Shown in pieces: positions 46,191 through 57,726 of a stretch of DNA of 64,000 bases. How positions within the stretch are numbered: position 1 is the first letter of the stretch; every line of letters starts with the position of its first letter. The DNA is taken from positions 712,375-776,374 of the forward strand of contig OY811972.1 of NCBI GenBank assembly GCA_963681505.1. Reading direction: 5' to 3'. Both the position numbers and the translations under genes were made by a program. Source of the DNA: Eunapius fragilis. Taxonomy: Eukaryota > Porifera > Demospongiae > Spongillida > Spongillidae. The notes beneath the pieces are model-generated. The model worked only from the letters and a program-made list of their open reading frames with translations, did not search any database and had not been told where the DNA came from.

Positions 46191-46974
46191 TATAGAGGGA
46201 TTGGAAACTCATCACGTGCGCCATTCAATGCAATAGCATGCCCGCGGGCTATGCGTGCAAGTGCGAATCACACTTCTGAACTTGTCAAAAGGGGTGGATT
46301 GGGGTCGACCAAGGCAGAAAGAAGCACTTTTTCCCCCATACATGTAGTAGGCATATGCTTTGTCCACTTTTACGTTATCTGTGTTGGATAAACCATTTTG
46401 AGCAATTGTCCTATCTACTTTGCTTCAATGTTTGCACTTTAATAGGATTTTTGTTTTTTCTGTACCTTTATCATCTTTCCACCGCTACCTATGCCTTTCA
46501 TTATTGTGTTAGTACATTACATACATACTCTTTTCTACGTGGCGTAGTGATTGTTTGAGAGTCACCGGTTGAACGGAAGGGTATAGTTATACCATTTTGA
46601 GGGTCCTCATTTGCTGTACCTTTTGCGTTGTTTCTGCCGGGAGGACCTAAACACTTGAAAGTGGGTAATAAGAAAGAGCGAAGGTGGTAGTGTGGCTTAG
46701 GCATATTTTGACCACTAACAAGCTATATTTGCGCTGTACACGCTCTTCCAAAGGTGCGCTATGGGAAGAAAATTTCGCCTTGGTCGCCGTCGTAAATGCG
46801 CGGAATGCAGCAGGGTGGTGCTCTAAGGCTGGTTGTGTCTTTCCGCGGCAAGCGCTGGTGATTCATGTGTCTTCAGGGCTTTCAGTAGTTATGGGCAATA
46901 ATTGGTGCTGGCTGGGAAGAAGAGTACTGCACCATAGATACTCTATAATTAGTTTAAATATGGACGTAGTGTTT

Positions 46975-47189
46975 ATGCACCTATCATTGTTACGTGAGAC
47001 CCCCCCCCGGGCGAAGTCGGGATTAGGTGGGGATTTGACGCGTGAATATTATTACTGGCCACACATTTGACCATAGTCGGGCACGCATTTGACCTTTTAT
47101 CAGACCACGTAGTATAGACATTTGACCGGTTATTAACCCCCAACCAGGGGCAGTTTGCTAAAAAAAGGTCAAATCCCTCCCAATGCCCC

Positions 47190-47220
<31 letters not shown>

Positions 47221-47247
47221 TGTCTCACGTAGCAATGATAGGCGCAT
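46975..47247. mobile_element. ~270-bp MITE with 25-bp inverted ends and poly-C/G core
   Basis: CCTATCATTGTTACGTGAGA at 46979 and its inverse TCTCACGTAGCAATGATAGG at 47223. A run of about 35 G at 47186-47220 and a matching C run after the left end make the arms longer. No ORF. Confidence 0.75.
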
Positions 47248-47729
47248 TACAGCGATAATCGCTTACGTCATAGAAGGTCTGGGTACGAGACTATGTGCTA
47301 TCGCTTTCAATTTTAGGCATTAGAAAAACTAGCCGATAGTGTACGCAAATACCTTCATACATCATGTGTGCAGTGCCTGTGTCGCGGTGACTGCAGTTGT
47401 AGACTCAGCGTGAGTAGAGAGGTGATATTCGAATTCAAATTTAATAATAAACGCTTGGTGAAGAGTTAAATGTGCGTTTAATTAAATTCCCGTACAGGTT
47501 GAACCATAATCTACTCTAATATCTATGGTTGGGCGGTGAAGTTTAAAAAATATCATGACTACGTTAATCGTCGCTTTGTGATATGCACGGATGCATGACT
47601 GAATGCGTAATTTGTAATCACCCGCTTGCGGACGGCCGAATTACTGTGTTCGTTTCGGTGCAGACATGCACGTGTCAGTATATTTTTGGCCGTACATGGT
47701 ATGTCGGAACCTACGCGAGTATTTTAGGT

Positions 47730-48625
47730 TCCATATAGGAATTCTGCAGTATCATGAATGTCATTAAAAAACGCGACCTGCGTATAACTCGCGTAAAAAG
47801 AAACGGATAGTTTAGCTCTTTGTTGCTATCGAACCAGAAGGCAAAGATGGTCATTTTAATGTTTTCTTCCTATCTTCAAACTGTTTGCTTTAAGAGAACA
47901 AAAAAGCTCGTGTTTTCCTCGTCCCCACGCCAATTTTTCTCCGTCATCGTCGTCGTTGTCGTGGTCGTCTTCTCGGGTGAGTATAACTCGGGATAGGAAT
48001 GGTTTTAAAGAACGCAAGTTATACCAATCGCTTTAGAATCTCTTGGAAGGACATCTTCAGGTATCAGATATATGAATAAAGCATAAAACTGATATACGTA
48101 ATCATTGTGTACTATGGAGTGCTATATTTAACTGTTCCCATGGCGACATTCACGCTTATTTAGAATTTTAGCAGCTATAAACAGGTGGGATATTTCATTT
48201 GATCGCAGTTTTGTTCACCACTTTTGGCTAGCGATGTTGTTTTCTTCAAAATGCCTTCGAGTCAACAAAAGAGGAGAGCTAAACGACGTTAAGTTTAAGT
48301 ATCATACTAAAACCACCGAAAAAATTTAGAAACAAGTAATAAAAACATTCTCTATATATACGAGAAGGTTGGTGGTATTGGTGGTATATAGGAATCAAAG
48401 GTGATGGTGGTGTACAAAGCAAGGGAACAAGGCTTCTGATTGAAAAGGAAAAATGAAATAGACCTACAAGTAAAGAAAAACATTCTCTAACGAGAAAGTT
48501 GGTGGGATATAGGAATTGGAGGAAAAAGTGGTGTAAAAAGGAAGGGAACAAGGTTTAGAGAAAAGGAAAATGAGACAAAAATCCTATATTTCGCACATGT
48601 AAATGTAACAGAACCAAAAGAAGTG
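47730..48625. mobile_element. Second copy of the dispersed repeat at 20.6-21.8 kb
   Basis: Shares the CTATCGAACCAGAAGGCAAA, CTTTAAGAGAACAAAAAAGC and CGTCGTCGTTGTCGT segments and the AAGGAAGGGAACAAGGTTTA end, with partial tandem duplication of that end (48340-48440 and 48470-48600). No transposase seen. Confidence 0.6.
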
Positions 48626-49370
48626 CTAAACATAGGTTAATGGACTCTCATGGAGCTGCGACGCCCCGATCCCACCGCGACCCGTCCCTAGCAAGGGTTT
48701 GGCAAGGTGCTGGGCCCATCCCCCTGGCTCATGCGTGCCAGCAGCCGGCAGGGTCTCGGACCCACAATAGGCACCCCTTCCGATAGCAGCAATGCTTGGG
48801 GGAGCCAGGAGGAAACTTCTGGATGCCCATGCAGGTTAATATAACTGCACCACGGTGACGAATAAAGACTATCCATTTCTTGACCACTTATCAACTAGCA
48901 AAGGTCTAGAGCATTTTAAATACATGATTATTCGGAATTCACCAAACTAGCTATGTAGTCTCCAGAAAAAGGGGCGCGCTTATTAGAGCACGATTGAATT
49001 GACTATAGGCTACCAAGCTAGGTATGTATGAATCGGTTTACCAGGAAAAGTAACTCCAGGCAGAGAAAAGAACGGTATGGTACTGAGACAGATATAGTAT
49101 TACCAAGTGTATTATAAGATATACGGTAAGATCATACAGCTTCGCACAGCATAGAAACGCGCTGCACAATGGCTTGCGGTGTTGCGGGTTTCGATAACAG
49201 TAATTTTGGCGCAAATGACTTCCATATCAAACCACAATGTCGGTCGTGGTCTCTCCTCATTGGACAATCCGTGTTGGTGTAGTTTGTCGTCATCGTGCCC
49301 TATATATTGGCAATCTACTGGAAGTTTTCATCGGGTCGTGAATTAGAATTGAGTGGAACCACAGGTAATT
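48626..49370. other. No recognisable gene
   Basis: A GC-richer island at 48655-48860 is open on the minus strand for 68 codons but matches nothing I know. The rest is unremarkable. Confidence 0.4.
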
Positions 49371-49589
49371 TTTCAAACAGACGCGTAGCGAATGTAATGA
49401 ATTTGCTGGGTATAGACCTTTTCAAGCCTACGTGTATGTTCCGCGAGCGCTGATGCGTTGCCAGCTGTGTACAAACGAGCCCGCGTACGGTAAGCGGCAT
49501 ACCTCCGAGTAGCCGTGTTTTCTTTTGTTATCCCAACTCGTATGACGTATTTCGAGTGATTGCCCTTAGATTTTGATGCATTACCCTTG

Positions 49590-49760
49590 TATCAAATATC
49601 TATGCAGACCGAACGTTTCGCGCCCAATACAACAAAGTAGTGTGTCCCGTTGCTTTTCAGCCCCCACGTTGTTCGCCGCAAAGTAGTACTGCAACCTTTC
49701 CAAGTATGACCGCCAGTCCTCCCCTGCGTGAAACTCGCCCACCTGACCTATCAAACTCTT
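49590..49760 (-). pseudogene. Ty3/gypsy gag N-terminal fragment
   Basis: Minus strand: SLIGQVGEFHAGEDWRSYLE then RLQYYFAANNVGAEKQRDTL and LLCCIGRETFGL. This fits the capsid start of K02A2.6-type gypsy elements (G---F----EDW--Y-ERL--YF-AN-I----K-R--LL---G---Y-L). Different from the 57-61.7 kb element. It splits the receptor 4 upstream region between its two conserved blocks (49410-49495 and 50043 onward). Confidence 0.65.
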
Positions 49761-50029
49761 CATAGTTACTAGTGTTCATAGCTATCCCACCCTCGTCACC
49801 ACTGTGGAATATCGCCAAGTTCCGATGGACAAAGATTTGTGTAACAACCAATCCAACACGTTCACCGTACAACTCCAATCATTACACACTAAAAACACAC
49901 CCCCGCATGCGCGATCCCACATAACCCTCGTTCTCCTTCACAAAGCGCCAATCGCACGATATCTAAAACTAAATTATTCACAAAATTAATTCTGCGGTTA
50001 CGTACAAATAGAATATCCGCGGGTAAACC

Positions 50030-50340
50030 GTTAATGCAACTATTACGTTCCCTTTAGTAATAACACATCGGGTGCCGAACAGTACCTCATGCCGATCACT
50101 ACCTACGCTAATCTAGGATAACCATGCCGCCGTAGACCACATATAAAAGCTTGCGACAAAGATATAAAGCCACCACACCGTTGGCATACAAGCACGGCCA
50201 TGGCATAAGTTCTTTAGCCAATCGAAAAACTATATCCTAATGCCCAATTGAAGAAAAGGTCATAAAGACGTCGTATAGTGTGTGACGTTGGTCTTATATA
50301 AATTATGATTGTTCACTAAGGTAACGGCCACCGCTCGGAT
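50030..50340 (+). promoter_or_regulatory. 5' flank of receptor 4
   Basis: Contains the ACGTTCCCTTTA/ACACATCGGGTGCCG and CCACCACACCGTTGGCATAC blocks and the TTATGATTGTTCACTAAGGT stretch immediately before the ATG that is shared with receptor 2. Confidence 0.5.
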
Positions 50341-52916
50341 ATGACGTCTATGAGAGGACTGTTGGTGAAGATGGGCTTTGTCACGATGCTCTTAATTTTG
50401 GCCATGACATCATTGGCCTCGTGTGGTAAGTTTGAAAATCCTCACCTGTTGTGCTAACACCTTATGCACTTCGTTCAACAGAGTTTATCGAAACGCCACA
50501 GAGCAGAATTGTATCCCCTGGTGTGCAGACCACCTTCACGTGTGTCACCACTACACCGTGGCAAAGGTTTACTTTCATTGGACCCTCCCCTCCCCATCAT
50601 CCGACATCATACAGTTCTAAAATGGGCTACAACGTTGGAACACTTACACTGACAGTTAACCTTAACACCTGCTACACATTTGTATGTGAGTCATCGTTGG
50701 AAGGCAGCCAGTGGATACAGAGTTCTCCAGCTATAGTTACAAGTCAAGGTATTGTGACACTCATTCATTATATGATTGGGGGATGGGGGAGCAATTTGAT
50801 GGTTAGTGAAGATGACTGAAGAGTGAGGTGAAATCACCTGTATGTTCTGCATGCAGACAAACGTCTCCGTGCTGAGGACCTCAGTATTAGCATGTCAAGA
50901 TCCAATGGCTGCATTAGTGCACTCATCTGTCTGAAAGTGAGTACCTTTTGAATATTCCTTTTAAACTGTACGCACCCTTTGGTATGAAGAGGATGTGTGT
51001 GTGTGTATGTGTGTGTGTGTGTTGGTGTGTGTGTGTGTGTTGGTGTGTGTGTGTGTTGGTGTGTGTGTGTGTTGGTGTGTGTGTTGGTTTACTTATTTTC
51101 GGTATGTGTACCGTTCTTTTTTTTCTATTGGCGCAAACGATTGTATGGTATACGAGCCAGGTGCAATATATGTATTAAAATACGTGTGTGTGTGTGCTTG
51201 TGTTGGTGTGTGTGTTTCTGTGTGTGTTTGTGTTCGTGTTGGTGTGTGTACACACGTGTGTTGATGTTTGTGTGTTTGTGTTGGTATTTTTGTGTGTTTG
51301 TGTTGGTATTTTTGTGTGTTGGTGTGTGTGTGTTGGTGTGTGTACACGTGTGTGTTGGTATGTGTGTGTGTGTGTGTGTTGATGTTTGTGTTGGCGTGTG
51401 TGTGTGTGTTGGTGTATGTACATGTGTGTGTGTGTGGTTGGCGTGTGTGTATATGTGTGTATCAGTTTGTTGGTGTGTGTGTACACGTGTGTGTGTTGGT
51501 GTGTGTGCATGTGTGTGTTGGTGTGTGTGTACACGTTTGTGTGTTGGTGAGTGTGTGGTTTGCATGTGTGTTGGTGTGTGTATACACATGTGTGTGTTGG
51601 TGTCTGTGTACATGTGTGTGTGTGTACATGTGTGTGTACACATTTGTGTGGTTGGCGTGTGTATTGGTGTTTGTGTGTATACACATGTGTGGGTGTGTGT
51701 GTGTACATGTGTGTGTGTACAGGTTTGTGTGTGTATGAGTTTGTTGGTGTATGTATGTGTATGTACACATGTGTGTGTGTTGTGTTTGTGTGTGTGTGCA
51801 CGTGTGTGTTGGTATGTGTGTATGTTTCTGTGTGTGTTGGTGTGTGTACATGTGTGTGTTGGTGTGTATGTGTTGGTGTGTGTGTTTTTGTGTTTTGGTG
51901 TGTGCATGAATTGGTGTGTGTGTGTGTGTGTGTGTGTGTGTGGTGTTTGTGTGCGTACATGTGTGTGTGTTGGTGCGGTGTGTGTGTTGGTGCGGTGTGT
52001 GTGTTGGTGCTGTGTGTACATGTGTGTGTATACACGTGTGAGTGTTGGCGTGTGTTTGTGTTGGTGTGATGTTGGTGTGTGTGTTAGCGTGTGCGTGAGT
52101 TGGTGTGTGTGTGTTGGTGTGTGTGTTGGTGTGTGTGGTGTTTGTGTGTGTACACGTGTGTGGTGTGTGTGTGTGTTGGTGCATGTGTGTATACACATGT
52201 GAGTGTTGGTTTGTGTGTGTGTTTGTGTGGGTGTGTTGTGTGTGTGTGTTTGTGTGGGTGTGTTTGTGTTGGTGTGTGTGGGTGTGTTGTGTGTGTGTGT
52301 TTTGTGTTTGTGTGTGTTTTTGGTGTGTGTGCGTGAGTTGGTGTGTGTGTGTTGGTGTGTATGTGTGCGTATACGTGTGTATTTGTGTGTGTGTACACGT
52401 GTGTGTGTACACGTGTGAGTGTGTTGGTGTGTGTGTATTGTAAACTTTAATACCACAATCTATTGATTGATTTATTTTTAAACATTACATGTAACATTTG
52501 TCACAGCACGTTGCTATGTACATTTGCAGTCATTACTATTGGTTGCTAGTTACGCGTTACTATAGTTTACATATGTACGTACGATGAACATATGTACATT
52601 ATAGCATTTGATTCCAAGAGGCACCTATGTTCTCTACAGCTTAGTCTGTTCATCGTGGAGTTCCAGTGGCCTGAATTTTTTATTATGCATGCATTTCAAC
52701 TGCACACGTCGCCTGTTACTTCCTTGAAAACAATCAAATATGTAACGTTAGGTCCCATGGTAGGACTATTATTACATGATTATTATACATGCATGTTACG
52801 TCTTGTTTATGTCAGCGTTGCGTGTGTGTGCATGTGTGTGCATGTGTGTGCATGTGTGTATGTGTGTGCATGTGTGCATGCATGTGTGTGTGTGAGCATG
52901 TGTGTGTGTGTGTGAG

Positions 52917-52978
<62 letters not shown>

Positions 52979-55433
52979 CATGTATTTCTCCCTGTCTAGG
53001 AGAATGCAACAATATGTTATATCAACTTCACAGTACTGGTTGGAGACGTCCATCAGTACTCGGGAGGTGATGGGTGTGTCCAGTTCCCATGCCTCTTGCC
53101 CAACCATGTCTACCAGGCTATGTTGAGAGCTGATGCTCAGAACCTGCCATTTAACATAAGTAAGTCCTCAACCACATGGCTAGAGCATTACAATATAGGA
53201 GTATCTTTTCCTTACATCCCCCCCTCTCCTCTCCATTTACCCCCCCCCCCCCCGCTGCCTCTTCTCTATCTCCTCCACTCCCCCTCTCCTCCCCTCTCCC
53301 TTTCCTCCTCCCCTCTCCTCTCCCCTCCTCCCCTCCCTCCTCCCCCCATTCAGTATCTGCTCTTAACCTTACTCTCCCTTATATTTCCAGATACATTTGA
53401 TATTTCAGTGGTGTTGGTCAATTCTCCTACCACTGGTCATGTGACCATCACCTGTGCCTTTGGACTGCTCTCCAATGCCCAGGGATGTCTGGTGACCCTT
53501 TCATCCAACACCTTCTCTCTTGTGGTGTTTGTAGCCATCCCTAGAGAGCAGGGGTCCACACATGCCACTGGTGTGATCAAAGACCTACCTCCCGGGCAGT
53601 ACTCAGGGAAAGCTTATTCCCTGCCACATGTGAATGTCTCGGAAGCTTATAATTTTGATTTTGTAGTGGTGTGGAGCCAAGGTGAGGGGGTAGAGTGGTG
53701 TGGAGGTGAGGTGAGGGGGTAGAGTGGTGTGGAGGTGAGGGGGTGGAGTGGTGTGGAGGTGAGGGGTGGAGTGGTGTGGAGATGAGGGGGTGAGTGGTGT
53801 GGTGAGGGGGTGGAGTGGTGTGGAGGTGAGGGGGTGGAGTGGTGTGGTGAGGGGGTGGAGTGGTATGGAGGTGAGGGGTGGAGTGGTGTGGAGGTGAGGG
53901 GTGGTGGTGATGGTGGAGTGGTGTGGAGGTGAGGGGGTGGAGTGGTGTGGTGAGGGGGTGGAGTGGTATGGAGGTGAGGGGGTGGAGTAGTGTGGAGGTG
54001 AGGGGTGGAGTGGTGTGGAGGTGATGGTGGAGATATGGGATATGGCAGTGAGGATGTGAGAGTTCTATTCCGTTCACACCCTCACTGCCATATCCCATAT
54101 CTCCACACCACTCCACCCCTCACCTCCACACCGCTCCACCCCTCACCACACCACTTCCTTCCAGCTACACCATCAACAGCTCCCTCACTAAGTCCTTTCA
54201 CTGTTGAGAAGGATCACATATGCTGGGAGGTTCTGGTGCTGAGTTACGTAGTCATATATAGCTACAATAACAGCACACCGGTCTACTCAGTACACACTTC
54301 TATGTCAGACTGTTCACCAGAGCTCCCTCCTGGTAGCTACTCAGCAGGCATAGTGGGCAATACTTCAGTGGTGGGGACATGGGTGGAGATACCTGGTAAG
54401 TGGTTGGGTACATGGGTGGAGATACTTGGTATAGTGGGTACATGGGTGGAGATACCTGGTAAGTGGTTGGGTACATGGGTGGAGATACCTGGTAAGTGGG
54501 TACATGGGTGGAGATACCTGGTATAGTGGGTACATGGGTGGAGATACCTGGTATAGTGGGTACATGGGTGGAGATACCTGTTATAGTGGTACTTGGCTGG
54601 AGATACCTGGTATAGTGGGTACATGGCTGGAGATACCTGGTAAGTAGGGAGGGGGGAAGTGGTGGGTACATGGTGGGGGTAAGTCTTAAGGAATACTTAC
54701 ATTCAATGTAGTATGTTCTCTCTCTGCAGTTACCAATTCAGAACAAGGCAGCAATCTTAGTAAGTTGTTCTCCAGTTCTCAGGATGTCATGTACTGGGCG
54801 TTAAATCTGTTTGCACAATGCTAACACTCCCATGGGACCAATCATGTGACATGACATGCACACATAACCACGTCACATGACATGCACACATAACCACGTC
54901 ACATGACATGCACACATAACCACGTCACATGACATGCACACATAACCACGTCACATGACATGCACACATAACCATGTCCCATGTGACCAATACATTCACC
55001 AGGCCGTGATGTACAAGGCAACATTGTTCAAAGAGTTATTAAATAAAGATTTTAGTCATGATCAGAATGTGAAGTGTCACCTCCATGAAGGATGCAATAA
55101 TTTACTACCAACATTCGTAGTTCAACTTTTGCAACTACCAATCACTGTGCATATCATGTCATCCTTTTGGGCCATGGGTGTGCATGTTAATCAAGGCACC
55201 TGTATGTCATGGTTTGGTATGCTCTTTGTGTTGATAATGGACTGGTTATTAGTAGTTATTCCTGTCTCTGTCTGCAGGCATAGTGACTATTGTCTTAAGC
55301 TTATGTGGTGCAGCTGTCCTATGCCTATGTCTCTGCTATGGTCTATCCGTCCTCTGTGGTCCTCCTGTCCTTCGTTTACTCAGAAAAATGGAAGAGGAAC
55401 GTTTAAAGGAAGAGGAACGTTTAAAGGAAGAAA

Positions 55434-55493
<60 letters not shown>

Positions 55494-55773
55494 CAGTCAG
55501 ACATCTGTATAAGCTGTGTCTTGGGGTCCCCAGTCCACATCATGGAGTCACTGGGGGTCCCCAGTCCACATCATGTAGTCATTGGGGGTCCCCAGTCCAC
55601 ATCATTTAGTCACTGGGGGTCCCCAGTCCACATCATATAGTCACTGGGGGTCCCCAGTCCACATCATGTGGGTTGTGTTGTCTTTGTTTACTTGTGTTTT
55701 GGTTCCCTCAGTTCTGTATTCAGCCAGTTGCTGCTGTGAGCTACAAAAATACAGAGCTAGTTGTGGGGAGGTG
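50341..55773 (+). CDS. Receptor copy 4: full ectodomain, truncated tail
   Basis: Exons: 50341-50425 (signal peptide, nearly as copy 2), 50482-50748 (Ig-like), 50857-50936, 53000-53159 (GGDGCVQFPCLLPN), 53391-53681 (NTFDISVVLV), 54165-54395 (EKDHICWEVLVLSYVV), 54730-54759, 55278-55435 (transmembrane IVTIVLSLCGAAVLCLCL; then MEEERLKEEERLKEEK, a duplicated cytoplasmic hexapeptide) and 55712-55770. Phases chain. After the last exon the next tail exons are deleted: a scrap GATCCAAAGGACAG at 55854 and part of the terminal exon at 55928-55974 remain. Reading on gives TGA at 55771-55773. So surface parts are intact, while the acidic repeat tail is gone. Confidence 0.75.
50995..52440. repeat. TG/TTGGTGTGTG low-complexity tract, receptor 4 intron 3
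   Basis: Counterpart of 15410-16490; the same ACGATTGTATGGTA...GAGCCAGGTG island (51138-51165) interrupts both. Followed by about 370 bp of unique sequence (52441-52815) not present in copy 2, then another (TG)n at 52820-52976. Confidence 0.95.
53682..54160. repeat. 24-bp GTGGAGGTGAGGGGGTGGAG array plus inverted end
   Basis: About 330 bp of direct repeats (53682-54040). At 54083-54150 the same motif appears on the opposite strand (CCATATCCCATATCTCCACA), giving a hairpin just before the exon 54165-54395 acceptor. Confidence 0.8.
54360..54645. repeat. ~27-32-bp repeat of the exon end and donor, receptor 4
   Basis: GGGTACATGGGTGGAGATAC then CTGGTA(TAG or AGTGG): about nine units, of which only about four keep GTAAGT; the rest read GTATAG. 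Confidence 0.85.
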
Positions 55774-56194
55774 AGTATATTTGATCATGTGTGCATGTCA
55801 TGTGACCTGGTTATGTGTGCTTATATGGCTTACTAAATCCTAGCTACTTCGAGGGATCCAAAGGACAGGTATGTATCACCACATGTTACATGTTTCAAGC
55901 TTGGCTGCAATTATTACATGTGTGTCCACACTACCAGGCCACTGAGGGAGGTGGTGAAGTTAACGTACGTTAGCTAGAGACTACACAACATGCAATTGAC
56001 CATGTGTGTGTATGGAGTTCACATATGTTATAACTAGAGACTACGTGCAATTAGCCTGTGTGTGTATATAGGGTCAGCACATTGTACACATTGATATGGT
56101 GTGTCATGAAGCATGTTTCACAAGTTTTGATTTGGGGGGCCTTCTAGCCAGAGAGACATAACATCCCAAGCTTACATAAATAATAATCATACAA
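55774..56194. other. Decayed receptor 4 3' end
   Basis: Holds the scraps of the deleted tail exons noted under receptor 4 and the 3' flank shared with copies 1 and 3 (GTGTATATAGGGTCAGCACA). No other gene. Confidence 0.6.
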
Positions 56195-56800
56195 AAACTG
56201 CAGAGGTCACGTGACTCACACAATTTGAGGGCCTCACGCACGTGCGTCTCAGCCAGCAAGAAGCGTGTTCTGGTCCCCAGACCTCAGCACGGAGTGTTTC
56301 ACCAGCTCGCCAATGGCCGCTTCCACACTTCCGTAGGACCACCTGCGACAGAGCCGCTCCATAAGTTCGCTCTCCTTCATACAGGCGGGGGTGCGGTGAG
56401 GACACACCTCAATATCTTCTTCAGCTCATACTCAGGCGAGGTGTGTACCAGCCTGGCTCTTAGCAACGTCCTCTCCGCACTCGCGTAGAGGCTCTGTCGC
56501 ACGGCGCTGTAGAGTGCCGCATCGTCATGACTACTGGCGGCATTACACGTGCACCCAGAGGGCCTTCTCGAGGTGCGCAAACCTTCCGCCGGATATCAGT
56601 TTGGAAAGGGCGCGGATAGGCCCGACCGTATCAAGTAGCTTTCCGCTTCGTCGTCGGAGATGTCACCGACGTGCACGTGAACGTCCTGTTTGGACACGGA
56701 GGGGGTCTGCTCGATGAGCGACAGCGCGCCACTAGCGCGACGAATGCCCCAGGGTTCTCCTTTGAGAGTAGGTAGACGCCGTCGATGAATAGACAAGGCA
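56195..56800 (-). pseudogene. NTPase copy D, truncated
   Basis: Minus strand retains the region from Walker B (CLFIDGV, now CLVYSST-like in shifted frame) to the winged-helix end (LMERLCRRWSYGSVEAAIGE). There is an internal loss of the LVDKAKALASNGSLRLVLVA segment near 56731 and small indels; the Walker A half and the 38-bp array are absent. It joins unrelated DNA at about 56800. The uninterrupted TTTCACCAGCTCGCC here shows the pre-insertion state of copy B's foldback site. Confidence 0.8.
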
Positions 56801-56912
56801 TTAAAAAGAGAGAATACGACCTTCGAATTTGAGAGATTAATTGAGCAGTACTGTTGGTGTGATGTATGTACTAGACTGGTTGTATGTACTATCCGTTGTG
56901 TAAGTACACAGG

Positions 56913-56917
<5 letters not shown>

Positions 56918-56962
<45 letters not shown>
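56918..56962. repeat. (CA)n microsatellite
   Basis: CG then CA dinucleotides. The remainder of 56801-57100 shows no gene; two TATGTACTAGACTGG-like scraps of the 22-bp minisatellite lie at 56862-56890. Confidence 0.9.
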
Positions 56963-56965
<3 letters not shown>

Positions 56966-57100
56966 GCTAGACTCGAAGCTTGCTTGCAATACCTAGACAA
57001 AAAAACTTCCATAAAATGCTGTGCCGATCATGAAATCAGACGTCCGAGCTTCATGCTTAGTGGCAATGCGCTTACTTTACTTGGTACACATGAATAATTG

Positions 57101-57222
57101 TGTAAGCTTATCAGCTAACCAATGAGGCTCAAAGGAATATCAACTGCACAACATACACGAACAGACAATTATATATGCATGAAATGCAGCACTGCGCAGG
57201 CGCTAATAATCATATTACTACA
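57101..57222 (-). repeat. 3' LTR, 122 bp
   Basis: TGTAAGCTTATCAGCTAACC ... ATTACTACA. Preceded (minus strand) by the purine-rich AAAAGACGGGGTAG, a plausible polypurine tract, at 57224-57237. Confidence 0.9.
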
Positions 57223-57726
57223 CTACCCCGTCTTTTATTGAGAACATGTCTAAATGTTCCAGATTAATCTATCCGGAGGTCTCCGAATCCTGGTTGACCT
57301 TCTCAATACCATAGGATCACCTAGCACCTCCTCTCGATCACCAGCCCCCAGCCCAGCTTGTAGTGGTGCTTGCGGTTCACCATGCCCCTGCTCAGCTTGT
57401 AGTGGTGCTTGAGGTTCCACCTCAGGTGGTTCACCAGGCCTCTCATCTTCATCACCTCCTGCCTCCTGATCCTCCAGCCCATCATCAAGCTCATCTTGAT
57501 GCTCCTCTTCGATGATCACTTCACCCTCCTCTGTATCGCCATCTGGAGAAGCCGACTCCCGTACTTCTTTGTCCGTAAATGAGGGGTCCTGTTCATCATC
57601 CTTCTGCTTGCTTAGTTGCTCTGTCCCTTCTTGTGCATCCCTGCTACAAAGCAAGTAAGGCTTCAGGCGGTTGAAATGAACTACAAGGCATTTGCGAGGA
57701 GGGTCACGATGCTGAATACGGAACAC
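57223..57726 (-). pseudogene. 3' end of pol after the integrase deletion
   Basis: Minus-strand frame 57726-57250 starts FRIQHRDPPRKCLVVHFNRL then KPY, the small barrel-like motif that ends gypsy integrases (RIQ-----LVVHFNRLKPY), followed by an acidic, Glu/Pro-rich tail (EEGEVIIEEEHQDELDDGLE) to stop. Out of frame with the integrase core upstream. Confidence 0.75.

Noticed and set aside
46501-47070. Small plus/minus frames around 46.5-47.0 kb
   Set aside because: No domain, splice or start support; short frames by chance.
48655-48894. 68-codon minus-strand frame in a GC-richer island
   Set aside because: Nothing recognisable and no flanking exons; left as unassigned.
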